Program-made: the position numbers and the translations under genes
Notes under the pieces: generated by a model
What the model saw: the letters and a program-made list of their open reading frames with translations, nothing else
What the model was told of the DNA's origin: nothing
Databases searched by the model: none
DNA from: Rhodococcus sp. HNM0563
GTDB lineage: Bacteria; Actinomycetota; Actinomycetes; Mycobacteriales; Mycobacteriaceae
Assembly (NCBI RefSeq): GCF_012726195.1
Contig: NZ_JAASAF010000005.1
Coordinates: 459,257 to 506,631 of the forward strand
Reading direction: 5' to 3'
DNA: 47,375 nucleotides
Shown here: one piece after another, positions 1-9,139 of the stretch
Numbering within the stretch: position 1 is the stretch's first letter
How the letters are laid out: every line of letters starts with the position of its first letter

Positions 1-401
1 CGCACCGTGGCGTTGTGCTCTCCGTGGTGCGGTTAAAAACTTAGCCGACCATCGCGGAATCACACAAATCTGCAGGTCAACGCAAGAAAACTCGGCAAGG
101 ATGGCGTTGGAAGTGCTGTGTGGGCGGTGTGAGAGGGGTTTCGAGTGCTCGAGAGAGAGACAGGAATGTGCGCTGAGTAGATGGGGCGGCGAGGGCTGCT
201 CGCGCCCGATGTGCCGCCGAGTTACGCGTCCTGTTGCTCCGTTACTCGAGGGGGCGCTGCCCTGCGCGGCTGGATTCGGAGGAGCTGGTGGCGAGCGGTC
301 GGTCGTGCGCAATTCCGAAAACTCAGTGTGAACTGCTGATTCGTGTTCGCGCGCAGGGGCGTGTTAAGTTTCTTTGCGTTCGAGCCGCTGCAAAGCGGCG
401 C
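1..401. other. Intergenic sequence left of the tRNA, no gene seen
   Basis: No convincing gene lies here. Open frames exist on both strands, but they lack a good ribosome site, recognisable motifs or normal actinobacterial codon use. The last 40 bases are comparatively T-rich (GTTAAGTTTCTTTGCG) and probably hold the tRNA promoter. The left edge carries a possible short stem, CGCACC at 1-6 with GGTGCG at 26-31 followed by TTAAAAA. It could be the terminator of a gene left of the window, but the loop is long and this is weak. Confidence 0.5.
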
Positions 402-473
402 GGTCCCGTGGCTCAGTGGAAGAGCGTCCCGTTCACACCGGGGAGGTCGCTGGTTCGATCCCAGCCGGGACCA
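402..473 (+). tRNA. tRNA-Val (anticodon CAC)
   Basis: The 72-base sequence folds as a standard cloverleaf. The acceptor arm GGTCCCG pairs with CGGGACC. The D-loop contains GCTCAGTGGAAGAGC. The anticodon arm has loop TTCACAC, so the anticodon is CAC and reads GTG codons. The T-arm contains GGTTCGATCC. The 3' CCA is not encoded (discriminator A, then CAGG), as is common in actinobacteria. A rho-independent terminator follows within 15 bases, so this tRNA is transcribed as a single unit. Confidence 0.97.
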
Positions 474-485
474 CAGGTCCGCACA

Positions 486-513
486 AGGGCACCCTGCACA
501 GGGTGCCCTTTTT
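486..513 (+). terminator. Rho-independent terminator of tRNA-Val
   Basis: A perfect 10-bp stem, AGGGCACCCT with AGGGTGCCCT, encloses a GCAC tetraloop and is followed directly by a T run. It lies 13 bases after the tRNA and is a textbook intrinsic terminator for this genome. Confidence 0.93.
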
Positions 514-670
514 GCGTATCTTGGCATGCAACTGTCGAACGCAGCGGGAGTTGCGTGATCCGGCCGACGAGAGGTTCGTTGCCGGCTCGACGATGTGCGC
601 GTCTGCGGCCACCGATGTCCGCGTGGGCGAGGTCGGGACAGACCGCGGTGGTTCGAGGAGGATGTGCAGG

Positions 671-1303
671 ATGAGTGTCGCAGATGGCGCATGGCAGACC
701 GTGGGGACGACCGGTGCCCGCTTCGGGTCCCGGCGTCCACGTCACCGCATGAAGCGGGACGATCTTGTATATTCGCCCCCTGAAGAGGGGGAGTGGTCGT
801 CGGAGTCGAATGTTGTCGCTCCGCCGTCGGCCGAAGGGGGGACGCCGACCACCGCAGCACAGGCCGCTGTCACTGAGACGGGGCCCCGGGTGTCCCGCGC
901 GAGGGATCGGACGTTCGACGGAACTGGGTACGAAAGCGCTGGGGGAGTCGGAAAATTGGAAGATCGCACATCATCGTTCGTGAGGCCCTTCGTCCGTATC
1001 GGTGGCCGTACCCGGAGCGATATGGACCTGCCGCTCGAGGCCCTCGTGTCCACGGTCCCGTCCTCGACGAGCCTGATGGCAGGCAAGTTCGCCGAGGAAC
1101 ACCGGGTGGTCGTCGGTCTGTGCGCACAACCGCGCTCGACCATGGAGGTGGCCGCTCTGGCGGGAATCCCCCTCGGGGTCGCCCGTGTGCTGATCGGCGA
1201 CCTCGCGGGGGCGGGCATCCTGACCGTCCACAGCACGGTGGACCGGGTCGGGCCGGGCAGCGAACTTCTCGAACGGGTACTCACAGGGCTGCACTCGCTC
1301 TGA
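671..1303 (+). CDS. DUF742 domain protein (orphan conservon-type)
   Basis: The product is about 210 residues. The last 100 match DUF742: the LPLEALV segment, AGKFAEEHR, then a helix-turn-helix-like stretch (MEVAALAGIPLGVARVLIGDLA) and a C-terminal LLERVLTGLHSL. DUF742 proteins usually sit in 'conservon' operons with a sensor kinase-like protein, a roadblock/LC7 protein and a small GTPase, forming a membrane signalling complex. None of these partners is next to this gene. The first 110 residues are low-complexity and charged. I chose the ATG at 671 because GAGGAG lies 10 bases upstream; an in-frame ATG at 749 is an alternative. A role in signalling is inferred from the family only. Confidence 0.8.
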   Translation: MSVADGAWQTVGTTGARFGSRRPRHRMKRDDLVYSPPEEGEWSSESNVVAPPSAEGGTPTTAAQAAVTETGPRVSRARDRTFDGTGYESAGGVGKLEDRTSSFVRPFVRIGGRTRSDMDLPLEALVSTVPSSTSLMAGKFAEEHRVVVGLCAQPRSTMEVAALAGIPLGVARVLIGDLAGAGILTVHSTVDRVGPGSELLERVLTGLHSL

Positions 1304-1453
1304 GAATTTCGGATGCCGCAACCGTGTTTCGTTCCGGCACGCCCTGTGTTCGCTGTGTGAGCGCATATCGATAGCATGGGGAGGTTGCCGACGCGCTGTG
1401 CCGCGTCGGGCAGCACCCCCCGAGAACAGGCATCGAGCCGAGGAGTCCAGCCA

Positions 1454-3520
1454 GTGACCACGCCCGCATCCGCGAAAACAGCCACGCTCGTCCGGGTGCC
1501 AGCGGGAACCACTGCCGGCGCCGCTGTGCGCGAAGCCGGATTGCCGGTCAAGGGACCCGACACGATCGTCGTCGTCCGCGACTCCGAGGGGGACCTGCGC
1601 GATCTGTCGTGGACGCCGGAGACCGACGCCGAGGTCGAGGCAGTCGCCGCGGACACCGAGGACGGCCGCAGCGTCATCCGGCACTCGACCGCGCATGTTC
1701 TGGCGCAGGCCGTGCAGCAGGAGTTCCCCGATGCCAAGCTCGGTATCGGCCCGCCGATCAAGGACGGCTTCTACTACGACTTCCAGGTCGAGCGCCCCTT
1801 CACTCCCGAGGATCTCGCGAAGCTCGAGAAGCGGATGAAGAAGATCGTCAAGGACGCGCAGCGCTTCTCCCGCCGCGTCGTCGAGAACCTCGAGGATGCC
1901 CGCGACGAACTGAAGAACGAGCCGTTCAAGCTCGAGCTGATCGACGACAAGTCAGGCATCGATGATCCCGAGATCATGGAGGTCGGGGGCGCCGAGCTCA
2001 CCATCTACGACAACCTCAACCCGCGCACGGGCGAGGTCGTGTGGAAGGACCTGTGCCGCGGCCCGCACATCCCGACCACCAAGTTCATTCCCGCGTTCAA
2101 ACTCACCCGCAGCTCCGCCGCGTACTGGCGAGGCGACCAGGACAACGCCGGCCTCCAGCGGATCTACGGCACCGCGTGGGAGTCCACCGATGCACTCGAC
2201 CGCCACCTGGAACTGCTCGCCGAGGCCGAGCGCCGCGATCACCGCAAGCTGGGCGCCGAACTCGACCTGTTCTCGTTCCCTGACGAGCTCGGTTCGGGTC
2301 TTCCGGTGTTCCATCCCAAGGGCGGCATCATCCGCCAGGAGATGGAGAACTACTCGCGTCAGCGCCATGTCGACGCCGGATACGACTTCGTCAACACTCC
2401 GCACATCACCAAGGGGCACCTCTACGAGGTCTCGGGTCACCTCGATTGGTACAAGGACGGCATGTTCCCGGCGATGCACATCGACGAGGAACTGAACGAC
2501 GACGGCACGATCCGCAAACCCGGCCAGGACTACTACCTCAAGCCGATGAACTGCCCGATGCACGACCTGATCTTCCGGTCGCGAGGGCGTTCCTACCGCG
2601 AGCTTCCGCTCCGCATGTTCGAGTTCGGCTCCGTCTATCGCTACGAGAAGTCCGGTGTCGTCCACGGACTCACACGTGTGCGGGGCATGACCCAGGACGA
2701 CGCGCACATCTTCTGCACCCCCGAGCAGATGCGCGACGAGCTGACCACCGTCCTCGAGTTCATCCTCGATCTACTGAAGGATTACGGACTCGACGACTAC
2801 TACCTCGAGCTCTCGACCAAGAACCCCAAGAAGTTCGTCGGTAGCGACGAGTTGTGGGAGACCGCCACCGACACGCTGCGTGAGGTCGCGGAGTCCTCGG
2901 GGCTGAACCTCGTGCCCGATCCGGGCGGCGCCGCCTTCTACGGACCGAAGATTTCGGTACAGGTCAACGACGCGCTCGGTCGCAACTGGCAGATGTCGAC
3001 GATCCAACTCGACTTCAACCTCCCCGAGCGGTTCGAACTCGAATACACCGGATCCGACGGTGCCAAGCATCGCCCGGTGATGATCCACCGTGCACTGTTC
3101 GGCTCGATCGAGCGGTTCTTCGGTGTGCTCACCGAGCACTACGCCGGTGCGTTCCCCGCATGGCTCTCGCCGGTCCAGGTGGTCGGTATCCCGGTCGCTG
3201 CCGAGTTCGAGGAGCACCTCTTCGACGTCGTCGGCAAACTGAAGTCGGCCGGGATTCGCGCCGAGGTGGATGTGTCCGACGATCGCATGCAGAAGAAGAT
3301 CCGAACGCACACCACGCAGAAGGTTCCCTTCATGCTGCTCGCCGGCGAACGCGACGTCGCCGCCGGTGCGGTGAGCTTCCGGTTCCGCGACGGTACCCAG
3401 GTCAACGGTGTGCCCGCCGACGAGGCCGTGAGCATCATCGCCGAGTGGGTTCGTCGACGCGACAACGCTTCTCCCACTGCGGAGCTGGTGCGTCCGGTGG
3501 AACGGGGAGCGACCTCTTGA
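1454..3520 (+). CDS. thrS: Threonyl-tRNA synthetase
   Basis: This class II synthetase charges tRNA-Thr. The 688 residues contain, in order, a TGS domain (about 1-65), the editing/SAD domain with the [12 protein letters not shown] metal-binding motif, the class II catalytic core and a C-terminal anticodon-binding domain. Core signatures are the zinc cysteine in MNCPMHDL, motif 2 around [18 protein letters not shown] and motif 3 around [14 protein letters not shown]. The GTG start is preferred because AGGAG sits 8 bases upstream; an upstream in-frame ATG at 1376 has no ribosome site. No T-box leader is seen. The stop overlaps the next gene's TTG start, so the two are probably coupled. The order thrS-HIT-pgsA-patA-pimA matches M. 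tuberculosis Rv2614c-Rv2610c. Confidence 0.97.
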   Translation: MTTPASAKTATLVRVPAGTTAGAAVREAGLPVKGPDTIVVVRDSEGDLRDLSWTPETDAEVEAVAADTEDGRSVIRHSTAHVLAQAVQQEFPDAKLGIGPPIKDGFYYDFQVERPFTPEDLAKLEKRMKKIVKDAQRFSRRVVENLEDARDELKNEPFKLELIDDKSGIDDPEIMEVGGAELTIYDNLNPRTGEVVWKDLCRGPHIPTTKFIPAFKLTRSSAAYWRGDQDNAGLQRIYGTAWESTDALDRHLELLAEAERRDHRKLGAELDLFSFPDELGSGLPVFHPKGGIIRQEMENYSRQRHVDAGYDFVNTPHITKGHLYEVSGHLDWYKDGMFPAMHIDEELNDDGTIRKPGQDYYLKPMNCPMHDLIFRSRGRSYRELPLRMFEFGSVYRYEKSGVVHGLTRVRGMTQDDAHIFCTPEQMRDELTTVLEFILDLLKDYGLDDYYLELSTKNPKKFVGSDELWETATDTLREVAESSGLNLVPDPGGAAFYGPKISVQVNDALGRNWQMSTIQLDFNLPERFELEYTGSDGAKHRPVMIHRALFGSIERFFGVLTEHYAGAFPAWLSPVQVVGIPVAAEFEEHLFDVVGKLKSAGIRAEVDVSDDRMQKKIRTHTTQKVPFMLLAGERDVAAGAVSFRFRDGTQVNGVPADEAVSIIAEWVRRRDNASPTAELVRPVERGATS

Positions 3521-4083
3521 CGGGCGAGGGAACTCCGGGGCCGGCAGACACGTCCGACTCGATGATCGACCGAGGGGTCGGCGAATCCGACCACCTGCAG
3601 CGGCTGTGGTCCCCGCATCGGATGTCGTACATCACCGAATCTCCGGGATTGCGGAGCGAGCCGTATGAGCCGTTCACCGAGATCCCCAAGATGGCCGACG
3701 AAGAGGGGCTGGTCGTCGCCCGCGGCGAATCCGTGTACGCGGTGCTCAATCTCTATCCCTACAACCCGGGCCACCTCATGGTGGTGCCGTACCGGCGGGT
3801 GGCGAACCTCGAGGACCTCACGGTCGATGAGAGCACCGAGCTCATGGCGTTCGCTCAGCGGGCACTTCGAGTGATCAAGAAAGTGTCCCGTCCCCACGGG
3901 TTCAACGTCGGGCTCAATCTGGGTGCCGCTGCGGGTGGTTCGCTCTCCGAACACCTGCATCTTCACGTGGTGCCCCGGTGGGGTGGTGACGCGAACTTCA
4001 TCACAGTCCTCGGCGGATCCAAGGTGATGGTGCAGCTGCTGCGCGACACCCGCGCATTGCTGGCTTCGGCATGGGACGAGTAG
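3517..4083 (+). CDS. HIT-family AP4A phosphorylase (Rv2613c-like)
   Basis: The 188-residue product closely follows M. tuberculosis Rv2613c, a histidine-triad enzyme that splits diadenosine tetraphosphate phosphorolytically. The HIT signature HLHLHVV lies near residue 150, preceded by the conserved [16 protein letters not shown] block and GFNVGLNLG. The proposed start is the TTG that overlaps the thrS stop in TTGA, with GGGGAG 7 bases upstream. An internal ATG at 3562 would remove about 15 residues that align with the homologue. Position next to thrS fits a role in clearing AP4A made as a synthetase by-product, though that link is inference. Confidence 0.92.
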   Translation: MTGEGTPGPADTSDSMIDRGVGESDHLQRLWSPHRMSYITESPGLRSEPYEPFTEIPKMADEEGLVVARGESVYAVLNLYPYNPGHLMVVPYRRVANLEDLTVDESTELMAFAQRALRVIKKVSRPHGFNVGLNLGAAAGGSLSEHLHLHVVPRWGGDANFITVLGGSKVMVQLLRDTRALLASAWDE

Positions 4084-4192
4084 CGCCTGCCGAAGGCGGA
4101 CCAGTCCCTGACCACACCCATGGTCGGACGGTGCGTCGTGGCAGGATCTGGTTCCGGACACGTCGGTCGAAGGGGAAGTCGGGGGTCTCGGG

Positions 4193-4867
4193 ATGCTGAG
4201 CTTCTTCGGTCGCGCATCGGTTTCGAAAGTGACCGCACCGCTCGGTCACGCCTTGATCCGCACGGGCCTGACCCCGGATGCCGTAACCATTATCGGCACT
4301 GTTGCAACGATCGCGGCTGCCCTCACGCTGTTTCCTTCGGGCCACCTCTTCGTCGGCACACTCGTCATCTGGTTGTTCGTGATGTTCGACATGCTCGACG
4401 GTGCAATGGCACGTGCCCGCGGCGGCGGAACACGTTTCGGAGCGGTACTGGATGCCACGTGCGATCGGGTCGCAGACGGAGCGATCTTCGCCGGTCTGGC
4501 CTGGTGGGCCGTCTATCACGAGCAGAGCAGGCCGCTGCTGATCGCGACGCTGATCTGCCTCGTGTGCTCGCAGGTGATCTCGTATGCGAAGGCACGTGCC
4601 GAAGCCAGCGGTCTGTCGGCCGACGGGGGTCTCATCGAGCGCCCCGATCGTCTCGTGATCGTGCTGGTCGGTTCCGGGTTGACCGGTCTCGGTCTCGACT
4701 GGGCGATCCACATAGCGATGTGGTTGCTCGCCGCGGGGTCGGTCATCACAGTGTTCCAGCGCGTACTCGCCGTGCGGGACTCTCCGGGTGCGCGCGAACT
4801 GCTACCGATCGCGCCGACATCGGACTCGACGTGTGAGACGGATACCGAGGATGGGGAGCGGTCGTGA
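4193..4867 (+). CDS. pgsA: Phosphatidylinositol phosphate synthase
   Basis: This integral membrane CDP-alcohol phosphatidyltransferase condenses CDP-diacylglycerol with inositol-1-phosphate, the entry step to phosphatidylinositol and PI-mannosides. The CDP-AP signature D-G-x2-A-R-x8-G-x3-D-x3-D is intact (DMLDGAMARARGGGTRFGAV, continuing to LDATCD). About six membrane segments are predicted in the 224 residues. The sequence tracks M. tuberculosis PgsA1 (Rv2612c) almost throughout. It lies immediately before the PIM acyltransferase and PimA genes, giving a compact PIM operon. The ATG has a G-rich upstream region rather than a perfect ribosome site. Confidence 0.95.
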   Translation: MLSFFGRASVSKVTAPLGHALIRTGLTPDAVTIIGTVATIAAALTLFPSGHLFVGTLVIWLFVMFDMLDGAMARARGGGTRFGAVLDATCDRVADGAIFAGLAWWAVYHEQSRPLLIATLICLVCSQVISYAKARAEASGLSADGGLIERPDRLVIVLVGSGLTGLGLDWAIHIAMWLLAAGSVITVFQRVLAVRDSPGARELLPIAPTSDSTCETDTEDGERS

Positions 4868-4883
4868 ACGGCGAGGACCGGGT

Positions 4884-5786
4884 ATGAAGGCGGCCGAGCG
4901 TCTCTCGGACCTCGGATACGCGGCGGGATGGCGGCTGGTTCGACTCTTGCCGGAACGCGTCGCGACGCGGCTGTTCGATACGGGAGCCGACTTCGCTGCT
5001 CGTCGGAACGGCGGACCGAAGCAACTGCGCCGCAATCTTTCCCGCGTTCTCGGGGTCCCCCCCGAACAGGTCCCGGATGATCTGATCAGGGCTTCGACCC
5101 GGTCGTATGCACGATACTGGCGCGAGTCCTTCCGCCTTCCGTCGATGGATCTCGACGCCACCGCGGCGTCGATCGATTCCGCGGTCGAAGGCCGCGAACA
5201 CATAGAGGCGGCGTTGGCTGCCGGTCGCGGCGTGGTTCTGGCGCTGCCGCACAGCGGCAACTGGGATATGGCCGGCGTGTGGTGTGTCCGCACATACGGC
5301 GGGTTGTCCACGGTGGCCGAGCGTCTACGCCCCGAGTCGTTGTTCCGTCGCTTCGTCGAGTACCGAGAGGGCCTCGGGTTCGAGGTGTTCCCTCTTTCGG
5401 GTGGTGAGAGCCCCCCGTTCGTCGAGTTGTCGGCGCGTCTGCGCGACAACAAGGTCGTCTGCCTGCTGGGAGAACGCGATCTTGCGCGCAAGGGCGTGCC
5501 CGTGACGTTCATGGGAGAATCCACGCGTATGCCTGCCGGACCGGCGAAATTGGCGATCGAGACCAACGCACCCCTACTTCCCGTGCACTGCTGGTTCACC
5601 GACGACGGATGGGGATTCCGGGTCCATCCGGAGATCGACGTCAGCGGCGGCATCGGCAGCGCCACGCAGCAACTCGCCGACCGATTCGCTGCCGATATCG
5701 CGGAGCACCCTGCAGACTGGCACATGCTGCAACCACTGTGGATGGACGACCTGTCCGACTCACGACGCGCCCGAATGGAGGAGTGA
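4884..5786 (+). CDS. patA: Phosphatidylinositol mannoside acyltransferase
   Basis: The 300-residue protein belongs to the HtrB/LpxL-type lysophospholipid acyltransferases. It matches M. tuberculosis Rv2611c (PatA), which transfers palmitate to the 6-position of the mannose added by PimA. The HxxxxD catalytic motif is seen as LPHSGNWDMAG near residue 115. Conserved blocks include VAERLRPESLF, GFEVFPLSGG and HPADWHMLQPLW. It acts at the cytoplasmic face of the membrane. I start at the ATG after GAGG (about 8 bases away), 16 bases past the pgsA stop, because upstream in-frame sequence overlaps pgsA and lacks homology. The next gene begins directly after its stop codon. Confidence 0.94.
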   Translation: MKAAERLSDLGYAAGWRLVRLLPERVATRLFDTGADFAARRNGGPKQLRRNLSRVLGVPPEQVPDDLIRASTRSYARYWRESFRLPSMDLDATAASIDSAVEGREHIEAALAAGRGVVLALPHSGNWDMAGVWCVRTYGGLSTVAERLRPESLFRRFVEYREGLGFEVFPLSGGESPPFVELSARLRDNKVVCLLGERDLARKGVPVTFMGESTRMPAGPAKLAIETNAPLLPVHCWFTDDGWGFRVHPEIDVSGGIGSATQQLADRFAADIAEHPADWHMLQPLWMDDLSDSRRARMEE

Positions 5787-6914
5787 GTGAGGATCGGAAT
5801 GGTCTGTCCGTACTCGTTCGATGTACCGGGTGGTGTCCAGGCCCACGTCGTGGATCTCGCCGAGGTTCTCATCGCCCGCGGCCACGAGGTGAGCGTGCTC
5901 GCGCCCGCCTCCGAGACCACAGCGCTACCCGACTTCGTCGTCTCTGCAGGTAGAGCGGTCGCGATTCCGTACAACGGCTCGGTGGCCCGGCTGAGCTTCG
6001 GCCCCGTTTCCTACGCGCGAGTGCGCCGCTGGATCAACGACAACAACTTCGACGTCCTCCACATCCACGAACCGAACGCCCCGAGCCTGTCGATGCTGGC
6101 ATTGAAAATTGCCGAGGGGCCGATCGTCGCGACGTTCCACACGTCGACGACGAAGTCGCTCGTGCTGAGCACTTTCCAGGGGGTCCTTCAACCGTTCCTC
6201 GAGAAGATCAGTGGTCGGATCGCCGTTTCCGAACTTGCTCGCCGCTGGCAGGTCACCTCGCTCGGAGCCGATGCAGTAGAGGTCCCCAACGGAGTCGACG
6301 TGCCATTCTTCCGGCACTCTCCGCCGCTTCCCGGATATCCGAGGGCCGGCCGGACGGTGCTGTTCCTGGGCCGCTTCGACGAATCCCGAAAGGGCATGGA
6401 TGTGCTCGTCGGTGCGTTGCCCGCACTGGTGGCGCGATATCCGAACATCGAGATCCTGGTCGTGGGTCGCGGTGACGAGGACCGACTTCGCAAGGACGCG
6501 GGACCGCACGCAGGCCACCTCCGGTTTCTCGGACAGGTCGACGACGACGAGAAGGCCTCCGCCATGCGCAGCGCCGACGTGTACTGCGCACCGAATCTCG
6601 GCGGGGAAAGTTTCGGGATCGTCCTCGTCGAGGCGATGGCATCGGGTACGGCCGTCGTCGCCTCCGAACTCGATGCGTTCAGGCGGGTGCTGCGCGACGG
6701 GCGAGCAGGGGTGCTCGTCCCCATCGGTGACTCGAAGGCGCTCGCCGACGGCATCCTGGAGGTTCTCGACGACGACGACCGCCGCGCCGCGTTGGTCGAC
6801 GCCGGATCCGAGGTCGTGGAGACCTACGATTGGCCGGTGGTGGCCGACCAGATCCTGCGGGTGTACGAGACGGTCACCGTCGGCGCCGGCCCCGTGCGGG
6901 AGGTGCGGTCGTGA
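5787..6914 (+). CDS. pimA: PI alpha-mannosyltransferase PimA
   Basis: This GT-B fold, GT4-family glycosyltransferase adds the first mannose from GDP-mannose to the inositol 2-position of phosphatidylinositol. Features in the 375 residues are the N-terminal GGVQAHV loop, the Rossmann core VLFLGRFDESRKGMD starting the GDP-mannose-binding domain (about residue 190), and the E-x7-E motif in GESFGIVLVEAMASG. The GTG start follows the patA stop with no gap, and GGAG lies a few bases upstream inside patA. It is essential in mycobacteria. The 3' end overlaps the next gene by GTGA. Confidence 0.95.
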   Translation: MRIGMVCPYSFDVPGGVQAHVVDLAEVLIARGHEVSVLAPASETTALPDFVVSAGRAVAIPYNGSVARLSFGPVSYARVRRWINDNNFDVLHIHEPNAPSLSMLALKIAEGPIVATFHTSTTKSLVLSTFQGVLQPFLEKISGRIAVSELARRWQVTSLGADAVEVPNGVDVPFFRHSPPLPGYPRAGRTVLFLGRFDESRKGMDVLVGALPALVARYPNIEILVVGRGDEDRLRKDAGPHAGHLRFLGQVDDDEKASAMRSADVYCAPNLGGESFGIVLVEAMASGTAVVASELDAFRRVLRDGRAGVLVPIGDSKALADGILEVLDDDDRRAALVDAGSEVVETYDWPVVADQILRVYETVTVGAGPVREVRS

Positions 6915-7990
6915 CTCTCAGCGCTCTGACGATCCTCGTACTGTCGCTGATCGCAGCCGTCGTCCTGTTGCTCGGCCTGTGGGCATACGCGACCGCGAAT
7001 CGCCTCGATCGGTTGCACGTGCGGTCGGACCTCTCGTGGCAGGCGCTCGATGCAGCCCTTGCCCGTCGCGCCGTGGTGGTGCGCAGCATCGCAGCATCCA
7101 CGTCCGCGGCGGAGGGCCGCCGATTGTCGGCGCTCGCCGACCGAGCGGAACGTGCCGACCGTGCGCATCGGGAGGCCGCCGAGAACGAACTGTCCGTTGC
7201 GCTGGCCGGTCTCGATGCGGAGCGTCTGCGCCCGCAGCTGGTCGCCGAACTCGCCGACTCGGAAGCCCGCGTGCTCATCGCCAGAAGGTTCCACAACGAT
7301 GCTGTGCGCGACACACTCGCGTTACGCACCCGTCGCCCAGTGCGGTGGCTTCATCTCGGCGGCACCGCCCCGCTGCCGACCTATTTCGAGATCGCCGAAC
7401 GCGAAGTCGACAACGCCGGTGCCGTCGAGAGAACCGGCGACGTCGAGAAGACGGGGGTTGTTCCCTCGCAGTCACGGACGCCGGATCGGGCTCGCACATC
7501 GGCGCGGGTCGTGTTGTTCGACGACAGCGGGCGCGTGCTGCTGCTTCGCGGTCATGATCCGGCACGTCCGGAGGTGTGCTTCTGGTTCACCGTCGGCGGT
7601 GCCGTGGAACCGGGCGAGGATCTGCGTGTCGCGGCCGTCCGGGAACTCGCCGAGGAGACCGGACACGGCGTCGCCCCCGAACAGCTTGTCGGTCCGGTAT
7701 GGCGGCGAGTGGCCGTCTTCCCGTTCAACGGTGAGGTCCTGCATTCCGAAGAACTGTTCTTCGTCCTCCAGACACCCGGATTCGAACCGGGTTCCGAGGG
7801 GTTCACCGAACTCGAACGTCGCATGGACCTCGAGTTCAGGTGGTTCGACAACGACGGACTCCGCGAACTGGTCGCTGCCGGAGAACCGCTGTATCCGCAG
7901 GACCTGCCGGAACTCCTCGATGAGGCAAGGCGTCTTGCAGGCAGCCGAACGCACACCGCATCGAACACTCCGCTGCGCGCCATCCGCTGA
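6911..7990 (+). CDS. Membrane-anchored LemA-like/Nudix hydrolase fusion
   Basis: The 359-residue product corresponds to Rv2609c. Residues about 5-25 form one membrane helix. Residues 26-170 look like a LemA-type helical domain: a WxxLDxxLxRR stretch after the helix, then [15 protein letters not shown] and a final FEIAE. Residues about 200-340 are a Nudix domain with an intact Nudix box from GGAVEPGED to RELAEETG. Nudix enzymes hydrolyse nucleoside diphosphates linked to another group; the substrate here is unknown. It is translationally coupled to pimA (GTGA overlap), so a link to nucleotide-sugar or CDP-alcohol turnover in PIM synthesis is a reasonable inference. The LemA resemblance is my own reading and is less certain than the Nudix call. 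Confidence 0.85.
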   Translation: MTLSALTILVLSLIAAVVLLLGLWAYATANRLDRLHVRSDLSWQALDAALARRAVVVRSIAASTSAAEGRRLSALADRAERADRAHREAAENELSVALAGLDAERLRPQLVAELADSEARVLIARRFHNDAVRDTLALRTRRPVRWLHLGGTAPLPTYFEIAEREVDNAGAVERTGDVEKTGVVPSQSRTPDRARTSARVVLFDDSGRVLLLRGHDPARPEVCFWFTVGGAVEPGEDLRVAAVRELAEETGHGVAPEQLVGPVWRRVAVFPFNGEVLHSEELFFVLQTPGFEPGSEGFTELERRMDLEFRWFDNDGLRELVAAGEPLYPQDLPELLDEARRLAGSRTHTASNTPLRAIR

Positions 7991-8080
7991 CCCGGCCGGC
8001 GACCGATAAGGCCAGCGCATCGCGACTGGCTATGGGGAACACCCGCCATGCGGTCATAGGCTCGGCGGGTCGCTATCTGC

Positions 8081-8094
8081 GTCGGCGCGCCGAC
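8081..8094. promoter_or_regulatory. Perfect 14-bp palindrome upstream of pdxS
   Basis: GTCGGCGCGCCGAC is a perfect palindrome 75 bases before the pdxS start. A -10-like TAGGCT lies at 8057-8062. The palindrome could be a regulator site or part of a leader hairpin; GGGTCG at 8067-8072 can also pair with CGACCC at 8091-8096. No known regulator is assigned. Confidence 0.3.
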
Positions 8095-8169
8095 CCTTCC
8101 GCGCTGTGCCGTCGTGTCGGATCGCTGCATCCCGTTCTGCTGTGTCGAGATCTTCTGAGGAGTTCAGCT

Positions 8170-9072
8170 GTGAGTACCCCGGACACCACCGCCCCCACCG
8201 GGACCGCCCGCGTCAAGCGAGGCATGGCCGAAATGCTCAAGGGCGGTGTGATCATGGATGTGGTGACGCCGGACCAAGCGAAGATCGCAGAGGACGCAGG
8301 TGCGGTCGCGGTAATGGCACTCGAACGCGTGCCCGCGGACATCCGCGCACAGGGAGGGGTCTCGCGGATGAGTGACCCCGACATGATCGACGGCATCATC
8401 GAGGCCGTGTCGATTCCTGTCATGGCGAAGGCTCGGATCGGACACTTCGTCGAGGCACAGGTATTGCAGGCGCTCGGAGTCGACTACATCGACGAATCCG
8501 AGGTCCTCACCCCCGCCGACTACGAGAACCACATCGACAAGTTCGCGTTCACCGTGCCTTTCGTGTGTGGTGCCACCAACCTCGGGGAAGCGTTGCGCCG
8601 TATCAACGAGGGCGCCGCGATGATCCGTTCCAAGGGGGAGGCGGGCACCGGCGATGTCTCCAACGCCACTACCCACATGCGGCAGATCCGTCAGCAACTC
8701 CGGCGGCTGAGCTCGCTACCCGAAGACGAGCTCTACGTTGCAGCGAAAGAACTGCAGGCCCCGTACGACCTCGTCGTCGAGGTTGCGAAGGCAGGCAAAC
8801 TTCCGGTGACGTTGTTCACGGCCGGGGGAATCGCCACGCCTGCGGATGCTGCGATGATGATGCAACTCGGCGCAGAAGGCGTGTTCGTCGGCTCCGGGAT
8901 CTTCAAATCCGGCAACCCCGAGCAGCGCGCCGCAGCAATCGTCAAGGCCACCACCTTCTATGACGATCCCGACGTGCTCGCGAAGGTGTCTCGTGGGCTG
9001 GGCGAAGCCATGGTCGGCATCAACGTCGACGACATTCCGGTGCCGCATCGGCTCGCCGAGCGCGGTTGGTAG
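8170..9072 (+). CDS. pdxS: PLP synthase subunit PdxS
   Basis: PdxS is the TIM-barrel lyase of the DXP-independent vitamin B6 route. It makes pyridoxal 5'-phosphate from ribose 5-phosphate, glyceraldehyde 3-phosphate and ammonia delivered by PdxT. The 300 residues contain the family blocks [32 protein letters not shown] (catalytic lysine), [12 protein letters not shown] and [20 protein letters not shown]. The GTG start is supported by GAGGAG 7 bases upstream; the open frame extends further left without homology. Its glutaminase partner pdxT is two genes downstream, with tesB between them, as in mycobacteria. Confidence 0.96.
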   Translation: MSTPDTTAPTGTARVKRGMAEMLKGGVIMDVVTPDQAKIAEDAGAVAVMALERVPADIRAQGGVSRMSDPDMIDGIIEAVSIPVMAKARIGHFVEAQVLQALGVDYIDESEVLTPADYENHIDKFAFTVPFVCGATNLGEALRRINEGAAMIRSKGEAGTGDVSNATTHMRQIRQQLRRLSSLPEDELYVAAKELQAPYDLVVEVAKAGKLPVTLFTAGGIATPADAAMMMQLGAEGVFVGSGIFKSGNPEQRAAAIVKATTFYDDPDVLAKVSRGLGEAMVGINVDDIPVPHRLAERGW

Positions 9073-9139
9073 CCATCCCTGCCTTGTCACCGGGGCCCGG
9101 CGGATAACCTACTTCCGAGTACAAACGGAAAGGTCCCGC

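Noticed and set aside
101..331. Cys-rich 76-codon frame left of the tRNA
   Set aside because: No ribosome site or recognised motif, unusual composition for the genome, and it overlaps random-looking intergenic DNA.
1304..1453. Possible T-box or other riboswitch before thrS
   Set aside because: The 150-base leader shows no T-box core (AGGGTGGNACCGCG) or specifier stem.
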